40,423 bases of DNA from contig NZIQ01000089.1 in assembly GCA_002691685.1 (NCBI GenBank), positions 6,283-46,705 on the forward strand, written 5' to 3'. This document shows positions 40,006 through 40,423 of the stretch, in pieces. The notes beneath the pieces were generated by a model. That model was not told where the DNA came from. It saw nothing but the letters and a program-made list of their open reading frames with translations, and did not search any database. Positions within the stretch are counted from its first letter, which is position 1. Every line of letters starts with the position of its first letter. The DNA is from Flavobacteriaceae bacterium (GTDB taxonomy: Bacteria > Bacteroidota > Bacteroidia > Flavobacteriales > Flavobacteriaceae). The translations under genes and the position numbers were made by a program.

Positions 40006-40423
40006 AAAAGTTAAGTTTCTTCTTACTGCTGCTCGTTTTTTCTTGTGCACCACCTCCTCCTAACCCAATAGGACCGCTGCCTTCAGAACGGCAATTAAAA
40101 TGGCAAGAGCTGGAGTACTACGGTTTTATTCATTTCAATATGAACACCTTTACCGACCTCGAATGGGGTACTGGTGGAGAAGCTGTCGACACCTTTAATC
40201 CAGAACAACTCAACACAGATCAATGGGCGAGAATTGCCAAAGAAGCAGGAATGAGAGGTCTGATATTAACCGCCAAGCATCATGATGGATTTTGTTTGTG
40301 GCCAACAAAGACAACCGCGCACAGCGTAAAGTCAAGTGCTTGGAGAAATGGACAAGGAGATGTCTTAAGAGATCTGCGAAATTCCTGCGATAAATACGGA
40401 CTTAAATTGGGACTTTACCTCTC
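40002..40423 (+). CDS. Second alpha-L-fucosidase (GH29), lipoprotein, truncated at window end (not in ORF track)
   Basis: MKKLSFFLLLLVFSCAPPPPNPIGPLPSERQLKWQELEYYGFIHFNMNTFTDLEWG..EAGMRGLILTAKHHDGFCLWPTKTTAHSV; ATGA overlap with the lactonase stop. Confidence 0.85.
   Translation, partial: MKKLSFFLLLLVFSCAPPPPNPIGPLPSERQLKWQELEYYGFIHFNMNTFTDLEWGTGGEAVDTFNPEQLNTDQWARIAKEAGMRGLILTAKHHDGFCLWPTKTTAHSVKSSAWRNGQGDVLRDLRNSCDKYGLKLGLYL

Noticed and set aside
1-40423. CRISPR array, tRNA/rRNA genes, transposon or phage elements
   Set aside because: By eye no direct-repeat arrays, cloverleaf-like tRNA segments, rRNA segments, transposases or integrases were found; a tRNAscan/ISfinder run would be needed for certainty.

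Overview
AT-rich chromosomal window of Bacteroidetes/Flavobacteriia type, judged only from protein-family content, lipoprotein-rich CDSs and spacing. It is almost fully coding, with about 32 convincing genes. I saw no rRNA, tRNA, CRISPR array or mobile element. Main blocks: (1) truncated DUF6702-like gene and a HupE/UreJ-like membrane protein; (2) an M81/MlrC lipoprotein converging on a minus-strand cluster of APC permease > Rieske oxygenase > APH-kinase/class-III-aminotransferase (phospholyase-like) fusion > Tat-type HisC-like PLP enzyme, with a divergent esterase-PhyH dioxygenase pair; (3) a large Asp-box/VPS10-like protein; (4) a glpK-glpD-glpF operon; (5) DUF2490/DUF4956 genes, an AlkB-type monooxygenase, a GroES-like protein and a TauE-type permease; (6) CocE/NonD hydrolase, TspO-like protein, sulfatase, SGNH hydrolase, beta-lactamase-family, M28 and M20 enzymes, DoxX and a TIM-barrel isomerase; (7) a sulfatase next to a tightly coupled fucosidase/fucose-catabolism operon that runs off the right edge. 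The best candidate for an undescribed system is the permease-Rieske-kinase/phospholyase cluster, which looks like a complete 'hydroxylate, phosphorylate, eliminate' route for an amine or amino acid. Smaller features absent from the ORF track: a 51-aa lipoprotein ORF with no ATG/GTG/TTG at the expected start (apparent ATT), a decayed gene with two in-frame stops, a possible gene relic, and two strong hairpins.
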